Assembly (NCBI GenBank): GCA_020629635.1 | Contig: JAHDCX010000018.1 | Span: 13,490-71,932 of the forward strand | DNA from: Acidimicrobiales bacterium | GTDB lineage: Bacteria > Actinomycetota > Acidimicrobiia > Acidimicrobiales > SHLQ01 | Length of the DNA stretch: 58,443 nucleotides | Direction: 5' to 3' | Part shown: positions 40,839 through 50,079 of the stretch, piece by piece | Numbering within the stretch: position 1 is the stretch's first letter | Layout: each line of letters starts with the position of its first letter | Translations under genes and position numbers: made by a program | The notes under the pieces: model-generated | The model's database searches: none | Seen by the model: only the letters and a program-made list of their open reading frames with translations | What the model was told of the DNA's origin: nothing

Positions 40839-41672
40839 ATGACGTCGAGCGACATGCCAGCCGTGCTTCCCGGTGACCTGAACGAGATCAACGCGATCCT
40901 CGATGGGGTCGAGGCAAACATCTCGTCGAGCCTCGACCTTCCGGCCGAGGACTGGCTTGGTCAGTCGGGCCCGTTCAAATCCCTCGACGAGTTTCAGACG
41001 TCGTCGATCAAGTCGATGCGCGAGCTGCTGCGATACACGAACGTGAAACCGTCGAGCCGCGTCCTCGACTACGGCTGCGGGCTCGCACGCCTCGCCCTCC
41101 CCTTCAGTGGCTATCTGGATGCGGCCGCCGGCGGCCGCTACACCGGGATCGACACCGATGCGTCGTGCATCGATCGCAACGCCAAGGTCTTCGGGTCGCT
41201 CGACCACTTCCGCTTCGACCACGTCAACCTGTTCTCGACCATGTACAACCGCGGCGGCAAGAAGAGTTACCGGTCGATCAAGCGCAAGAAGTTCGGTGGA
41301 CCCTTCGACCTGGCGTTCCTGTTCTCGGTGTTCACCCACATCCTTCCCGAGGACTGCGACGACCTCCTGAACTTTCTGAACCGTCGACTGGTTCCCGGCG
41401 GCGAGGTGTTCTGTTCCTGGTTTCTGCTCAACCCGGAGACCGAAGACCGCATCTCGCGGGGAACGTCTCATCGGCCGTTTCCGTACACGCACGGTTCTGT
41501 GCGGATCGACAACGCCGAGATTCCCGAAGGCGCTGTCGCCTATCAGGAGGCCGAGGTCCGCGAACGGCTGGCTCGCGCCGGCTTCTCCAACGTGCAGATC
41601 CACTACGGCAAGTGGCGCGGCGACATCGACTCCTGGGTGTGGCAGGACATCGTGACCGCCACCGCGGGGTAA
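40839..41672 (+). CDS. Class I SAM-dependent methyltransferase
   Basis: This 277-residue protein has the SAM-binding motif I VLDYGCGLARLAL (about residue 71), the acidic motif II YTGIDTDASCI and a post-motif LAFLFSVFTHILPEDCDDLLNFL. The N-terminal 60 residues are helical and family-specific. The acceptor is unknown. It is followed after 37 bp by the Gfo/Idh gene on the same strand. Confidence 0.85.
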   Translation: MTSSDMPAVLPGDLNEINAILDGVEANISSSLDLPAEDWLGQSGPFKSLDEFQTSSIKSMRELLRYTNVKPSSRVLDYGCGLARLALPFSGYLDAAAGGRYTGIDTDASCIDRNAKVFGSLDHFRFDHVNLFSTMYNRGGKKSYRSIKRKKFGGPFDLAFLFSVFTHILPEDCDDLLNFLNRRLVPGGEVFCSWFLLNPETEDRISRGTSHRPFPYTHGSVRIDNAEIPEGAVAYQEAEVRERLARAGFSNVQIHYGKWRGDIDSWVWQDIVTATAG

Positions 41673-41709
41673 GGCACCCAGCGTTGACAACTTCGCTAGC
41701 GTCGCCAAG

Positions 41710-42708
41710 ATGACCCTTCGCTTCGGCATTCTCGGCGCGGCTCGCATCGCGCCCAAGGCGCTCACCCGGCCCGCGTCCACGATGGATTCGGTCGAACTCA
41801 CCCGCGTCGCCGCACGCGACCGCGGCCGAGCCGAGGCCTTCGCCGCCGAGCACGGCGTCGGCGCCGTGTCCGACTCGTACCAGGACGTCATCGACGCCGA
41901 TGACGTCGACGTCATCTACAACCCGCTGCCGATGCACCTGCACGCCGAGTGGACCATCGCTGCGCTCCGCGCCGGCAAGGACGTGCTGTGCGAGAAGCCG
42001 TTCGCGTCGAACGCCGCGGAAGCCGCCGAGATGGTGCGGGTCGCCGAAGTCGAGGGTCGGGTCCTCGGCGAAGCCTTCCACCACTGGTACCACCCGATGT
42101 TCCAGCAGATCCTCGCCACGATCCGATCCGGGGTGATCGGCGAGGTGACCCGGGCGGAGGGCTACTTCAACATCTCCATCCCTCAGCCCGACATCCGGTG
42201 GGACTACGCCACGTCGGGCGGCTCACTCATGGACCTGGGGTGTTACTCGACGATCTGGGTGCGACACGTCGTCGGCGAGGAGCCCGAGGTCGTGTCGGCC
42301 GAGGCGGAGATCGGGCCGCCCGAACACATCGACGCGGCGATCGCGGCGGAGTTGCACTTCCCGAGTGGCGCGACCGGACGGGTCGAGAGCTCGATGGTGG
42401 CCGACGACTCCGACGTTCGTCTGGAGGTCGTGGGCACGAAGGGTTCGATCACGGCGATCAACCCGCTCGCTCCCCACAACGGCAACACCCTCACGATCCG
42501 CACGGACGCGGGCGAAACCGTCGGCGAGGTGACTGGCGGAACGACGTACGAATACATGCTGCGAGCGTTCTGCGATCACGTCATGCACGGCACCCCGTAC
42601 CCAACCGCAGGCGAAGATTCGATCGCCAACATGGCCGCCATCGACGCAATCTACGAAGCCGCCGGCCTCCCCCTCCGCGGCCCCGCCATGGGGTCAGGTC
42701 TGACATAG
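41710..42708 (+). CDS. Gfo/Idh/MocA-family oxidoreductase
   Basis: This 332-residue protein has an N-terminal Rossmann domain (FGILGAARIAPKAL; VIYNPLPMHLHAEW; CEKPFASNAAEA with the conserved EKP) and a C-terminal alpha/beta substrate domain with GGSLMDLGCYS (conserved Asp, often with a downstream His region). It acts on a sugar, cyclitol or related alcohol with NAD(P). The final residues MGSGLT and the TAG stop are encoded by palindrome E4. Confidence 0.9.
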   Translation: MTLRFGILGAARIAPKALTRPASTMDSVELTRVAARDRGRAEAFAAEHGVGAVSDSYQDVIDADDVDVIYNPLPMHLHAEWTIAALRAGKDVLCEKPFASNAAEAAEMVRVAEVEGRVLGEAFHHWYHPMFQQILATIRSGVIGEVTRAEGYFNISIPQPDIRWDYATSGGSLMDLGCYSTIWVRHVVGEEPEVVSAEAEIGPPEHIDAAIAAELHFPSGATGRVESSMVADDSDVRLEVVGTKGSITAINPLAPHNGNTLTIRTDAGETVGEVTGGTTYEYMLRAFCDHVMHGTPYPTAGEDSIANMAAIDAIYEAAGLPLRGPAMGSGLT

Positions 42709-42763
42709 CAAGAGGTTTGCCACGCCGAGCCGACCGGTCGCTATGTCAGACCTGACCCCATGG
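42686..42763. repeat. Palindromic element E4 (GGGGTCAGGTC family)
   Basis: Perfect 24-bp arms (42686-42709 and 42740-42763), beginning CCATGGGGTCAGGTCTGAC, flank a 30-nt loop. Both convergent neighbours end inside it: the Gfo/Idh gene stops at 42708 and the ABC gene at 42741, each with the tail MGSGLT. It is nearly identical to E5 in the opposite orientation (about three differences over the element). Confidence 0.95.
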
Positions 42764-44699
42764 GGTGTTCTCCCGTGCGGAGCAGGTTCTCGTAGAGGGT
42801 TTCGTAGAGACCGCCGATTGCGCGGAGCTCGTCGTGGGTGCCGCGTTCGGCCACTCGGCCGTCGTCGAGCACGATGATCTGGTCGGCGTTGGTGATCGTC
42901 GAGAGCCGGTGGGCGATCACGAGCGACGTCCGTCCGGCGAGGGCGGTTTCGAGCGCGGCTTGAATCTGGGCTTCGTTCTCGGTGTCGAGGTGACTGGTCG
43001 CTTCGTCGAGGATGACGATGGCTGGGTCCTTCAGGAGCATGCGGGCGATGGCGAGGCGTTGTTTCTCGCCGCCCGACAGGCGATAGCCGCGCTCGCCGAC
43101 CACGGTGTCGAACCCCTCGGGAAGTGCGTCGATGACGTCGATGATGCGCGCCGCGGTCGCGACTCGACGGAGATCGTCGTCGGTCGCGTCGGGCGCGGCG
43201 TAGCGCAGATTGGCGCCGACCGTGTCATGGAACATGTGCGGGTCTTGGTTGACGACGCCGATCGCCTTGCGCAACGACTCTTGGGTGGCTGAGCGCACGT
43301 CGACGCCGTCGATCGTGAGCGCGCCGCCGGTCACGTCGTAGAGGCGAGGGACGAGGTTGAGCAGGGTCGACTTGCCGGCACCGGAAGGGCCGACGACCGC
43401 AACGAGTTGGCCGGCGGCGATGTCGATGTCGACGCCGTGCAGGACTTCGGCCTCGCCTCCGGCGTACGAGGGGCCACTGGTGACCGGGGTCAGACCTGCG
43501 CCGATCCGGCTGCCCGGTCCACGTGCCGGCATACGGCGAGGGGTCCCGTCTTCGAGGGAGGCCAGGGTCGATTCATCTGCGCTCGGATAGGTGAATGTCA
43601 CGCCGTCGAATCGGATGTGGCCCTCGACGTTGTCGAGGGCGACGGCATCGGGGGCGTCTTCGATCGGGTTGGCCATGTCGAGGATCTCGAAGACCCGCTC
43701 GAAGCTGACCAATGCCGAGGTCACGTCGACGCGAGCGTTCGTGAGCGCAGTGAGCGGCAGGTAGACGCGCACGACGAGGAGGCTGAGGGCAGCGAGGTCG
43801 CCGATCGTGATCGTGCCGTTGATGACCATGACCCCGCCGAGCCAGTAGATGGCGGCCGTGCCGAGCGCGCCGACGAGGGTCATGGCGGTCATGAAGATCC
43901 GGGCGTACATCGCCGAGCGGATGCCGATGTCGCGGACACGCGCGGCGCGGGTTGCGAACTCGTCGGCTTCGACGCGGGGTCGGCCGAACAGCTTGACGAG
44001 CATCGCTCCCGACACGTTGAACCGTTCGGTCATCGTCGTGTTCATCGAGGCGTTGAGTTCCATCGATTCGCGGGTGATGTCGGCCATGCGGTGGCCGACC
44101 CGCCGAGACGGGATGATGAAGAACGGGAGGATCAACAACGAGAGCAGGGTCAGGCGCCACTCGAGGAAGAACATCGTGACGAGCGTGATCCCGAGGTTGA
44201 TGACGTTGCCGATCACCGTGGAGAGGAAGGTCGTGAAGGCTCGCTGGGCACCGATCACGTCGTTGTTGAGCCGGGAGATCAGGGCGCCGGTCTGCGTTTG
44301 GGTGAAGAAGCCGAGCGGCATCGCCTGCACGTGGCGGAAGAGTTTGTCGCGCAGGTCGTAGATGATGCCTTCGCCGATGCGAGATGAGAGCCAGCGCTCG
44401 ATCATCGAGATGAACGCGGCAGCGACCGCGGCGGCGACCACGATGACGCCGAGCCAGGTGAGCCGGCCGTTGTCGCCGGTCTCGATGCCCTGGGGGATGG
44501 CGGTGTCGATGATGTCGCGGAATGCGAAGGTCGGCACGAGCCCGATGGCGGTGCCGAGGACGATGAGGATGACGAAGCCGACGACCATTCCCCGATACGG
44601 GGTGGAGAACGCCCACACTCGCCGAACCGTGGCCCGGTCGATGCCCTTGGGCGCATCCTTCGACCCGCTCATGGAGTGGAGTACTTGGAACGGATGCAT
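42741..44699 (-). CDS. ABC exporter, fused transmembrane and ATPase domains
   Basis: This 652-residue half-transporter has six N-terminal helices (about 30-320) and an ATPase domain with Walker A GPSGAGKST, Q-loop VNQDPHMF, signature LSGGEKQR, Walker B VILDEATS and switch His IAHRLST. It works as a dimer to export lipid, peptide or drug. An insertion of about 45 residues rich in Gly, Pro, Ser and Arg lies between the A-loop strand (FTYPSADES) and Walker A. The last residues MGSGLT come from palindrome E4. Confidence 0.92.
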   Translation of the reverse strand: MHPFQVLHSMSGSKDAPKGIDRATVRRVWAFSTPYRGMVVGFVILIVLGTAIGLVPTFAFRDIIDTAIPQGIETGDNGRLTWLGVIVVAAAVAAAFISMIERWLSSRIGEGIIYDLRDKLFRHVQAMPLGFFTQTQTGALISRLNNDVIGAQRAFTTFLSTVIGNVINLGITLVTMFFLEWRLTLLSLLILPFFIIPSRRVGHRMADITRESMELNASMNTTMTERFNVSGAMLVKLFGRPRVEADEFATRAARVRDIGIRSAMYARIFMTAMTLVGALGTAAIYWLGGVMVINGTITIGDLAALSLLVVRVYLPLTALTNARVDVTSALVSFERVFEILDMANPIEDAPDAVALDNVEGHIRFDGVTFTYPSADESTLASLEDGTPRRMPARGPGSRIGAGLTPVTSGPSYAGGEAEVLHGVDIDIAAGQLVAVVGPSGAGKSTLLNLVPRLYDVTGGALTIDGVDVRSATQESLRKAIGVVNQDPHMFHDTVGANLRYAAPDATDDDLRRVATAARIIDVIDALPEGFDTVVGERGYRLSGGEKQRLAIARMLLKDPAIVILDEATSHLDTENEAQIQAALETALAGRTSLVIAHRLSTITNADQIIVLDDGRVAERGTHDELRAIGGLYETLYENLLRTGEHPMGSGLT

Positions 44700-44857
44700 G
44701 GTGTCCCGCAGCGTATTGGGGGCCTTGTCTATTCCTCGGTCTATTCCTCGCTGGGCGGCCAGGTGTGTTGTTCTTGCGGCCCGCCCATCGTGGGAATTAC
44801 CGTCCGGCCATGCATTTGCGGGTACGTGACCATTCGTTCTTTGTAAGAGGCGCGCTC

Positions 44858-47800
44858 GTGCGCGTGATCGTGTTCAGCCTGATCGCCAGCCTGTTGGCAA
44901 CGGCTTCGCCACCACTCGCCGGTGCCGCCGTCGGCGACACGCCGGAGATTGTGGTGCAGCCCGATGGGGTGAATCACTACTACCTGGCTGATGGCAAGAA
45001 GGGTTGGGTGCCGCAGTGGTGTGCGGATCTGCATCGTGATGCGGGCGCGACGATTCGGACGGCGCCGTACAGCGAGTTCGGGTCGCTTCCGACCGAGAAC
45101 CGTGGGTGCCCCGAGGTCGGCACGCTCGGTGTGGAGACGACGACCACCACAACGGCTGCGCCGACGACGACCACCACTACGACGGCACCGGTGGCGCCGA
45201 CTCCGTCCGGACAGGTCGGCGACACGCGGGAGATTGTGGTGCAGCCCGATGGGGTGAACCACTGGTACCTCGCCGACGGTCACAAAGGGTGGGTTGGTCA
45301 GTCGTGTGCGGATTCACATCGAGCGATCGGTGCGAGCTTCCGTACCGCGCCCTATAGCGAGTTCGATCATCTTCCCACGTTGAATCGTGGGTGTCCGGAG
45401 CTCGGCTCATTGGGCTCGACGAGTGCCACGACGACGACGGCTGTTTCGGCGACGACCACCACCACGACCGCGTCGCAGACGACCACCACGACAACGGTCG
45501 CCCCGATACCGAACGACGGAGACCTGCCCGTCACCAACGTCTGGTCGACGACACGTGGGAACACGTTCGAGGGATACGTGGCGAACGTGTATCGAGGAAT
45601 CCTCGACCGGAGTCCGGATCCCGAGGGGTTCGCCTTCTGGAACAACAGTCTTCACAACCAATCGACCTTCGATTCGTGCCGAGGTCGCATGCAGTACACC
45701 GTGATCGAGATCTCTGATTCGACGGAGGCCGCAACATTTCGCGCCAAGTCCGCTGCTGACCAGGTCGACGGGCTGTATCGGGCGCTGCTCGGCCGCCCCT
45801 CAGATCCCTCTGGTGCAAGCCATTGGACCGGTGTGCTGATTCAAGAAGGGCGTCAGGAGGTGATCAGCGGTATCGCTGCGAGTGACGAGTTCGAGGCCCT
45901 TGCCGTCTCCGTGTGCCCGGCATTCGACCACGTACTCGTCGAAGTCGAGTTCGCACGCCTCCACCCGGCAGACCTCTTCATTCTCGATCTGTACGAGGGG
46001 ATTCTCGAGCGAGAGCCCGACCCAGCAGGTGCCGCCTACTTCCGGACGAGGCTCGACATTCAGCTCGACGAGTCGAGCTGCGCATGGTCGTTGAGCCAGT
46101 CCGTGTACGACCTGATGGGAAGCGCAGAGGCAGAGTCCTTCCGAGAAAGGTCGGCGAGTGAGCAGGTGACTGCGCTCTACCGGGCAGTTCTCGGGCGCGC
46201 TCCGGACAGCGGCGGGGCCAGCTTCTGGACGGGGGAGCTCACCCAGATCGGGGCGACCGGAGTCGCTGGTGGGATGATGGGAAGCAGCGAGTTCCAGGCT
46301 CGGACGGCTCAGGTCTGCGCTGCGCAGTTCCCCGATTCCATCTCGACGGCGTCGCTCTCGGCGTCGTTGTCGAGCACCGACAATCGAATCGAGTGTCACG
46401 CCGACTACCTCGTCTGTTCATCGATGACCGTCGAGGAGTGCGAGCGGGTTGCGAGCTACATCTGCACCGTCAACTGGAACGCTCCTCGTCCACCGACCTC
46501 GCCGCCTCCCGTCCAACCGAAGGTCGAGGAACCGGTACAGAACGTGAACCCGTTCGGGGTTACCCCCTGGAACGAGGGTGACGGACAGAACCAGAACGAC
46601 ACGTGGATGTTGTGGGGCCGATACAAGGTCGATCTGCTCGGTGGCGATCCCGATCCTGATGCGGAGCGTTCTCAGGTGACCGTCGACTACTGGCCGGCGG
46701 ATCCGCGGCGCATGGGCGATGACGGTGTCAACACCAAGGACGGCTCCGCTCCGTGGATCGAGGACATCGATCGCGAGCAACGGCTCGAGGACTACTGGGC
46801 GTACTTCCGGGCATTCGGTGGCGAGGCCGACGAGGGCATCGATCCGAACATCAATGGCAAGTTCAACGTCGGTCAGTTCGACACCCCGCCATGTTTGACG
46901 AAAGCAACGGCAGGGCCGTGGGCTGGCACGTCGTTTGCCGAGAAGCCCGAGACGATCCTCTACGGATGGACCTGTGCTCCCGTTGTGACCGATCAGTCGG
47001 TGTTCTTCGACTTGTTGGCGGAGGTCCAGAGCTTCCTACAGGGCTGTGCTGCGGTCGGAGCCGAGTTCATCCAAAGCATCGTCGACACGCTCAAGCAACT
47101 CGCACAGTTCGCCGCGGACCCAAAGGCCTTCATCGATGAGAAGTGGTCGGTGGTGCAGAGTCTTGCGTCCGCGATTCGTGCTGACCCGCGTGCATTTGCC
47201 TACGCAGTTCTGGGTGACCTCGCCGAGGTCGACCGAATGGGTGATCCGGCAAACTGGGCGGGAAAGATCGTCTGCGAAGTCGCCGTCATGGTCCTGTCTG
47301 GCGGCGGATCAGCGCTTCAGAGGTTGGGCCGCTTCGGCCGATCCGTGGACGAGATTATCGACGGCCTCGGAGACTGGTCGCGCCGTCGCAATCGCTGCTC
47401 CCCCGTTGAGCCCACATGCAGTGTCGACGATCTCAGGAGCATGATTAGTCGAGAGATTGCAGATATTGAGTCGCAGCGAGGACCAGGCGAAACAATGAAC
47501 GATCTCGACCTCACCAACATTCAAAAGGGCAACTACGGCGAGATGAAGACCGATCAGCTCATGACCGACGGGTTCGGCTTCGAACGAGTCCATACGAACC
47601 AAGTGACCTCGCTCAACGATCCGACTGCGCAAGGAATCGATCACATTTACTACGACGATGTGGCCGACGAGTACTTGGTGATCGAATCCAAGTACGGAAC
47701 ATCCAGGCTCGGCAGTACCAACAGCGGTACCCAGATGTCTGATCATTGGAATGAGGGTCGGATCCTCGATGCGGTGGGTGGAGACTCGGATCTCACGGCC

Positions 47801-47890
47801 GAGATCATCGAGAACTACGTTCCCGTTCTCGCTCGAATCGACGAGAACGGGAACGTCACACTGAGTTATCTCGATCCGTTGGAGTTCTAG
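44858..47890 (+). CDS. Secreted polymorphic-toxin-like protein: DUF4214 repeats plus C-terminal nuclease-like domain
   Basis: This is a 1010-residue protein. GTG 44858 is chosen because AAGAGG lies upstream and a clean signal peptide follows (VRVIVFSLIASLLATA, then SPPLAGAA). Two copies of a Tyr/Trp-rich module (VGDT.EIVVQPDGVNH.YLADG) are separated and followed by Thr-rich linkers. Then come two DUF4214-type pairs (YRALLGRPSDPSGASHWTG and YRAVLGRAPDSGGASFWTG), a Pro-rich stretch and a helical region. The C-terminus (about 905-1010) has KGNYGEMKTDQ, GIDHIYYD, VIESKYG and MSDHWNEG, the pattern of PD-(D/E)XK-like toxin domains in polymorphic toxins. The gene ends 6 bp from the convergent mscL stop, leaving no room for an immunity gene. 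Confidence 0.75.
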   Translation: MRVIVFSLIASLLATASPPLAGAAVGDTPEIVVQPDGVNHYYLADGKKGWVPQWCADLHRDAGATIRTAPYSEFGSLPTENRGCPEVGTLGVETTTTTTAAPTTTTTTTAPVAPTPSGQVGDTREIVVQPDGVNHWYLADGHKGWVGQSCADSHRAIGASFRTAPYSEFDHLPTLNRGCPELGSLGSTSATTTTAVSATTTTTTASQTTTTTTVAPIPNDGDLPVTNVWSTTRGNTFEGYVANVYRGILDRSPDPEGFAFWNNSLHNQSTFDSCRGRMQYTVIEISDSTEAATFRAKSAADQVDGLYRALLGRPSDPSGASHWTGVLIQEGRQEVISGIAASDEFEALAVSVCPAFDHVLVEVEFARLHPADLFILDLYEGILEREPDPAGAAYFRTRLDIQLDESSCAWSLSQSVYDLMGSAEAESFRERSASEQVTALYRAVLGRAPDSGGASFWTGELTQIGATGVAGGMMGSSEFQARTAQVCAAQFPDSISTASLSASLSSTDNRIECHADYLVCSSMTVEECERVASYICTVNWNAPRPPTSPPPVQPKVEEPVQNVNPFGVTPWNEGDGQNQNDTWMLWGRYKVDLLGGDPDPDAERSQVTVDYWPADPRRMGDDGVNTKDGSAPWIEDIDREQRLEDYWAYFRAFGGEADEGIDPNINGKFNVGQFDTPPCLTKATAGPWAGTSFAEKPETILYGWTCAPVVTDQSVFFDLLAEVQSFLQGCAAVGAEFIQSIVDTLKQLAQFAADPKAFIDEKWSVVQSLASAIRADPRAFAYAVLGDLAEVDRMGDPANWAGKIVCEVAVMVLSGGGSALQRLGRFGRSVDEIIDGLGDWSRRRNRCSPVEPTCSVDDLRSMISREIADIESQRGPGETMNDLDLTNIQKGNYGEMKTDQLMTDGFGFERVHTNQVTSLNDPTAQGIDHIYYDDVADEYLVIESKYGTSRLGSTNSGTQMSDHWNEGRILDAVGGDSDLTAEIIENYVPVLARIDENGNVTLSYLDPLEF

Positions 47891-47895
47891 GTCGA

Positions 47896-48297
47896 CTACT
47901 TGGCCAGTCCGTCTCGGATCTCGGTGAGGAGGTCGATCTCGGTTGGGCCGTCCTCTTCTTCCTCGGTCGGGTTCGCCTTGTTGTAGGCCTTGACCATCAT
48001 GAAGACGACAAACGCGAGGATGACGAAGCCGACGACGGTCGTGATCCAGGTGCCGATCTCGATGGTCGGCTCGCGCATCACGACGGTGCCGTCCTCGAGC
48101 GTGACTTCCTGGCTGCCACCCAACCCGATGCGGATCGAGCTGAAGTCCGGCTGTCCGAAGATGCGGGCGATGACGGGCATGATGATGTTGTCGACGAGAC
48201 CCTGCACCACCGGTGCGAAGGCGAGGGCGAGGATCAGGCCGACGGCGGCCTCGAACACGTTGCCCTTGTTGATGAAGTCTTTGAACTCTTGAATCAC
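47896..48297 (-). CDS. mscL: Large-conductance mechanosensitive channel MscL
   Basis: This 133-residue protein starts at GTG 48297 with GGGGAGGAA upstream. QEFKDFINKGNVFEAAVGLILALAF is the conserved N-terminal amphipathic helix and pore helix; the second helix (TTVVGFVILAFVVFMMVKAYN) and a cytoplasmic C-terminal helix (TEIDLLTEIRDGL) follow. It opens under membrane tension to release solutes on osmotic downshock. The length matches the family. Confidence 0.95.
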   Translation of the reverse strand: MIQEFKDFINKGNVFEAAVGLILALAFAPVVQGLVDNIIMPVIARIFGQPDFSSIRIGLGGSQEVTLEDGTVVMREPTIEIGTWITTVVGFVILAFVVFMMVKAYNKANPTEEEEDGPTEIDLLTEIRDGLAK

Positions 48298-48442
48298 GGT
48301 TCCTCCCCATAGGGTCGTGAGGGCGGGGACGAACTTCGCTCCCAGCCGAATCGGGAACGTAGCGAACCGGTCCTGCCGGATCGGGGATGGCGCGTGTTCG
48401 ATCTGACACAGGTCGGCGTATCCTGAGCGGGCGCCCGGTTTG

Positions 48443-48556
48443 GGGTGTGACGGTCGGGTCCTGTGCAACGGGAGCCCGTGAACCGAGTCAGGGCCGGGAG
48501 GCAGCAGCTCTCAGCGGAACCTGCCGTGTGCCGCAGATCGCCTGGCCGTCACTCCC
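48443..48556 (+). ncRNA. ffs: Signal recognition particle RNA (small bacterial type)
   Basis: The 356-bp gap between mscL and the pentapeptide gene holds this RNA. The conserved apical region reads GTCAGGGCCGGGAGGCAGCA (48487-48506), close to the bacterial 4.5S consensus. The ends pair: GGGTGTGACGG (48443-48453) with CCGTCACTCCC (48546-48556), ten of eleven positions. Exact ends are estimated from this pairing. It binds Ffh to target membrane proteins. The rest of the gap shows only probable promoter sequence for this RNA and for mscL. Confidence 0.85.
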
Positions 48557-48653
48557 GAAGCCGGGCGCTCGCCGTTGATTCGTCCGTTCATTCGTACCCA
48601 GTGAGCCGTCTGGCCCATTGATGACACTCGTCTGTTGAGTCGATTCTCCCGGG

Positions 48654-50045
48654 GTGTCCACCGATCACGACGCCTCGCCGAGCTTGCTCGTTCGCCGTGT
48701 GCTCGTCGGTTCGATTCCCGTTGTGGTCTCGCTGCTCACGACCTGGATGCTGTCGGGACTGTGGGCGCCGCCGACGTCCTGGCCCGTGGGTCTCGGACGG
48801 CTGACGGCGCTCGTCGGCGTCGGTGTCGCAGCCGGTTTTGCGTCGCTGCAGGCGCTTCGTCGGATCCTTCCGGTCGACTCGGTGCTCCCGGTCTCCTGGA
48901 TCGCGCAGATCCCGGTCGTCGGTCCATTGCTGGCCGCGCCGACCGCCGTCATCGCCGTGAGTACGAGCGCGGTGGCCGTCGCCGTCGCGCTGTCGTCGCC
49001 CGTCAGCGCCGACGCGGTCGAAGCGACGGTCGAAACATCGGCAGCCCCTTCGGCCGTCGAGGAGACGTCGGCGCCGGAGCCCGAACTGGCGATCGCGCCG
49101 ACCACCGTCACTGTCGAGCCGAAGATCGCGCCGTCCTCGGCGCCGGAGCCGGCCGTCACGGTTTCGCCAACGACGGATCCACCTGTGGCGGTGCCCCCGA
49201 CGACACTCCCGACCGCTGTGGCGCCCCCGCCGACACTCCGGACCGCTGTGGCGCCCCCGCCGCCACCGGCAACGGCGGTGCCGAGCGTGCCTGCCACGAC
49301 CGAGCCCGCACCGCCACTCGACGACTGCGACGCGGCCCGGCGTGGACACACCGAACTCGTCGGTGCCGAGCTCGCCCACTGCGACCTGTCCAACACCGTC
49401 ATGGAGGGCGTGAACCTCGACGGCGCGGACCTTTCCCACGTCAATCTCGCTGGCGCCACCATCGAGCGCTCCAGCTTCGTGGGTGCCACCTTCGATCAGG
49501 CGGTCCTCGCCGGGGTCGTGATCAACGACTCGGACCTTCGTTCGTGGCGACTGACCAACGCCAACCTCGTCGGCGCGGAGATCCGCGACTCCGATCTCAG
49601 CGGAGCCACGCTCGTAGCCGCAGACTTCTCTGGCGCACGACTCGAATCCGTGGCTCTGCACGGCGCCGACCTGTGGCGCGCCAACCTCGACGGCGCCACC
49701 TTGATCGGTGTGGTTGCGGACGACCTGATCATGCAGGACGCCAGTCTCCGGGAGGCGACGATCGCCAGCTCGACGATGCGTCGTGGTGCCTTCGAACGAA
49801 GCAACCTGACCGGATCGACCATCGTCGGTTCGGACTTCGCCGGGTCGTCATTCGAACGGTCGACGTTGATTGAACTCGCGCTCGAGCGGGTGGACCTGTC
49901 CGGGGTGAACCTGACCGGATCGGTCCTCGTCGATGCGGCGCCGAGCGAGGTCGCGGACGCCGGCATCGTGTGGTCGCACACGGTGTGCCTCGACGGTGCG
50001 ATCCGATCCGAACCCTGTTGGGCACCGACGATCGATCCGACCTGA
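48654..50045 (+). CDS. Membrane-anchored pentapeptide-repeat protein
   Basis: This is a 463-residue protein. Two or three N-terminal helices (about 16-35, 46-65 and 83-118) are followed by an Ala/Pro/Thr/Val-rich linker (about 125-220) that itself contains a near-exact DNA repeat around TGTGGCGCCCCCGCCG, then a Cys-bounded pentapeptide-repeat domain (about 225-440; A(N/D)LxGA pattern such as GVNLDGADLSHVNLAGA and LHGADLWRANLDGA). The repeat domain probably forms a right-handed square helix outside the cell. The function is unknown. The GTG start has a weak ribosome site. Confidence 0.8.
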   Translation: MSTDHDASPSLLVRRVLVGSIPVVVSLLTTWMLSGLWAPPTSWPVGLGRLTALVGVGVAAGFASLQALRRILPVDSVLPVSWIAQIPVVGPLLAAPTAVIAVSTSAVAVAVALSSPVSADAVEATVETSAAPSAVEETSAPEPELAIAPTTVTVEPKIAPSSAPEPAVTVSPTTDPPVAVPPTTLPTAVAPPPTLRTAVAPPPPPATAVPSVPATTEPAPPLDDCDAARRGHTELVGAELAHCDLSNTVMEGVNLDGADLSHVNLAGATIERSSFVGATFDQAVLAGVVINDSDLRSWRLTNANLVGAEIRDSDLSGATLVAADFSGARLESVALHGADLWRANLDGATLIGVVADDLIMQDASLREATIASSTMRRGAFERSNLTGSTIVGSDFAGSSFERSTLIELALERVDLSGVNLTGSVLVDAAPSEVADAGIVWSHTVCLDGAIRSEPCWAPTIDPT

Positions 50046-50079
50046 TCTCCGGCGCGGCGCGTGCGGTACGGTCGCGACC

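Noticed and set aside
47896-48297. The gene next to the toxin as its immunity protein
   Set aside because: It is an intact MscL channel with all family features and is convergent with the toxin gene.
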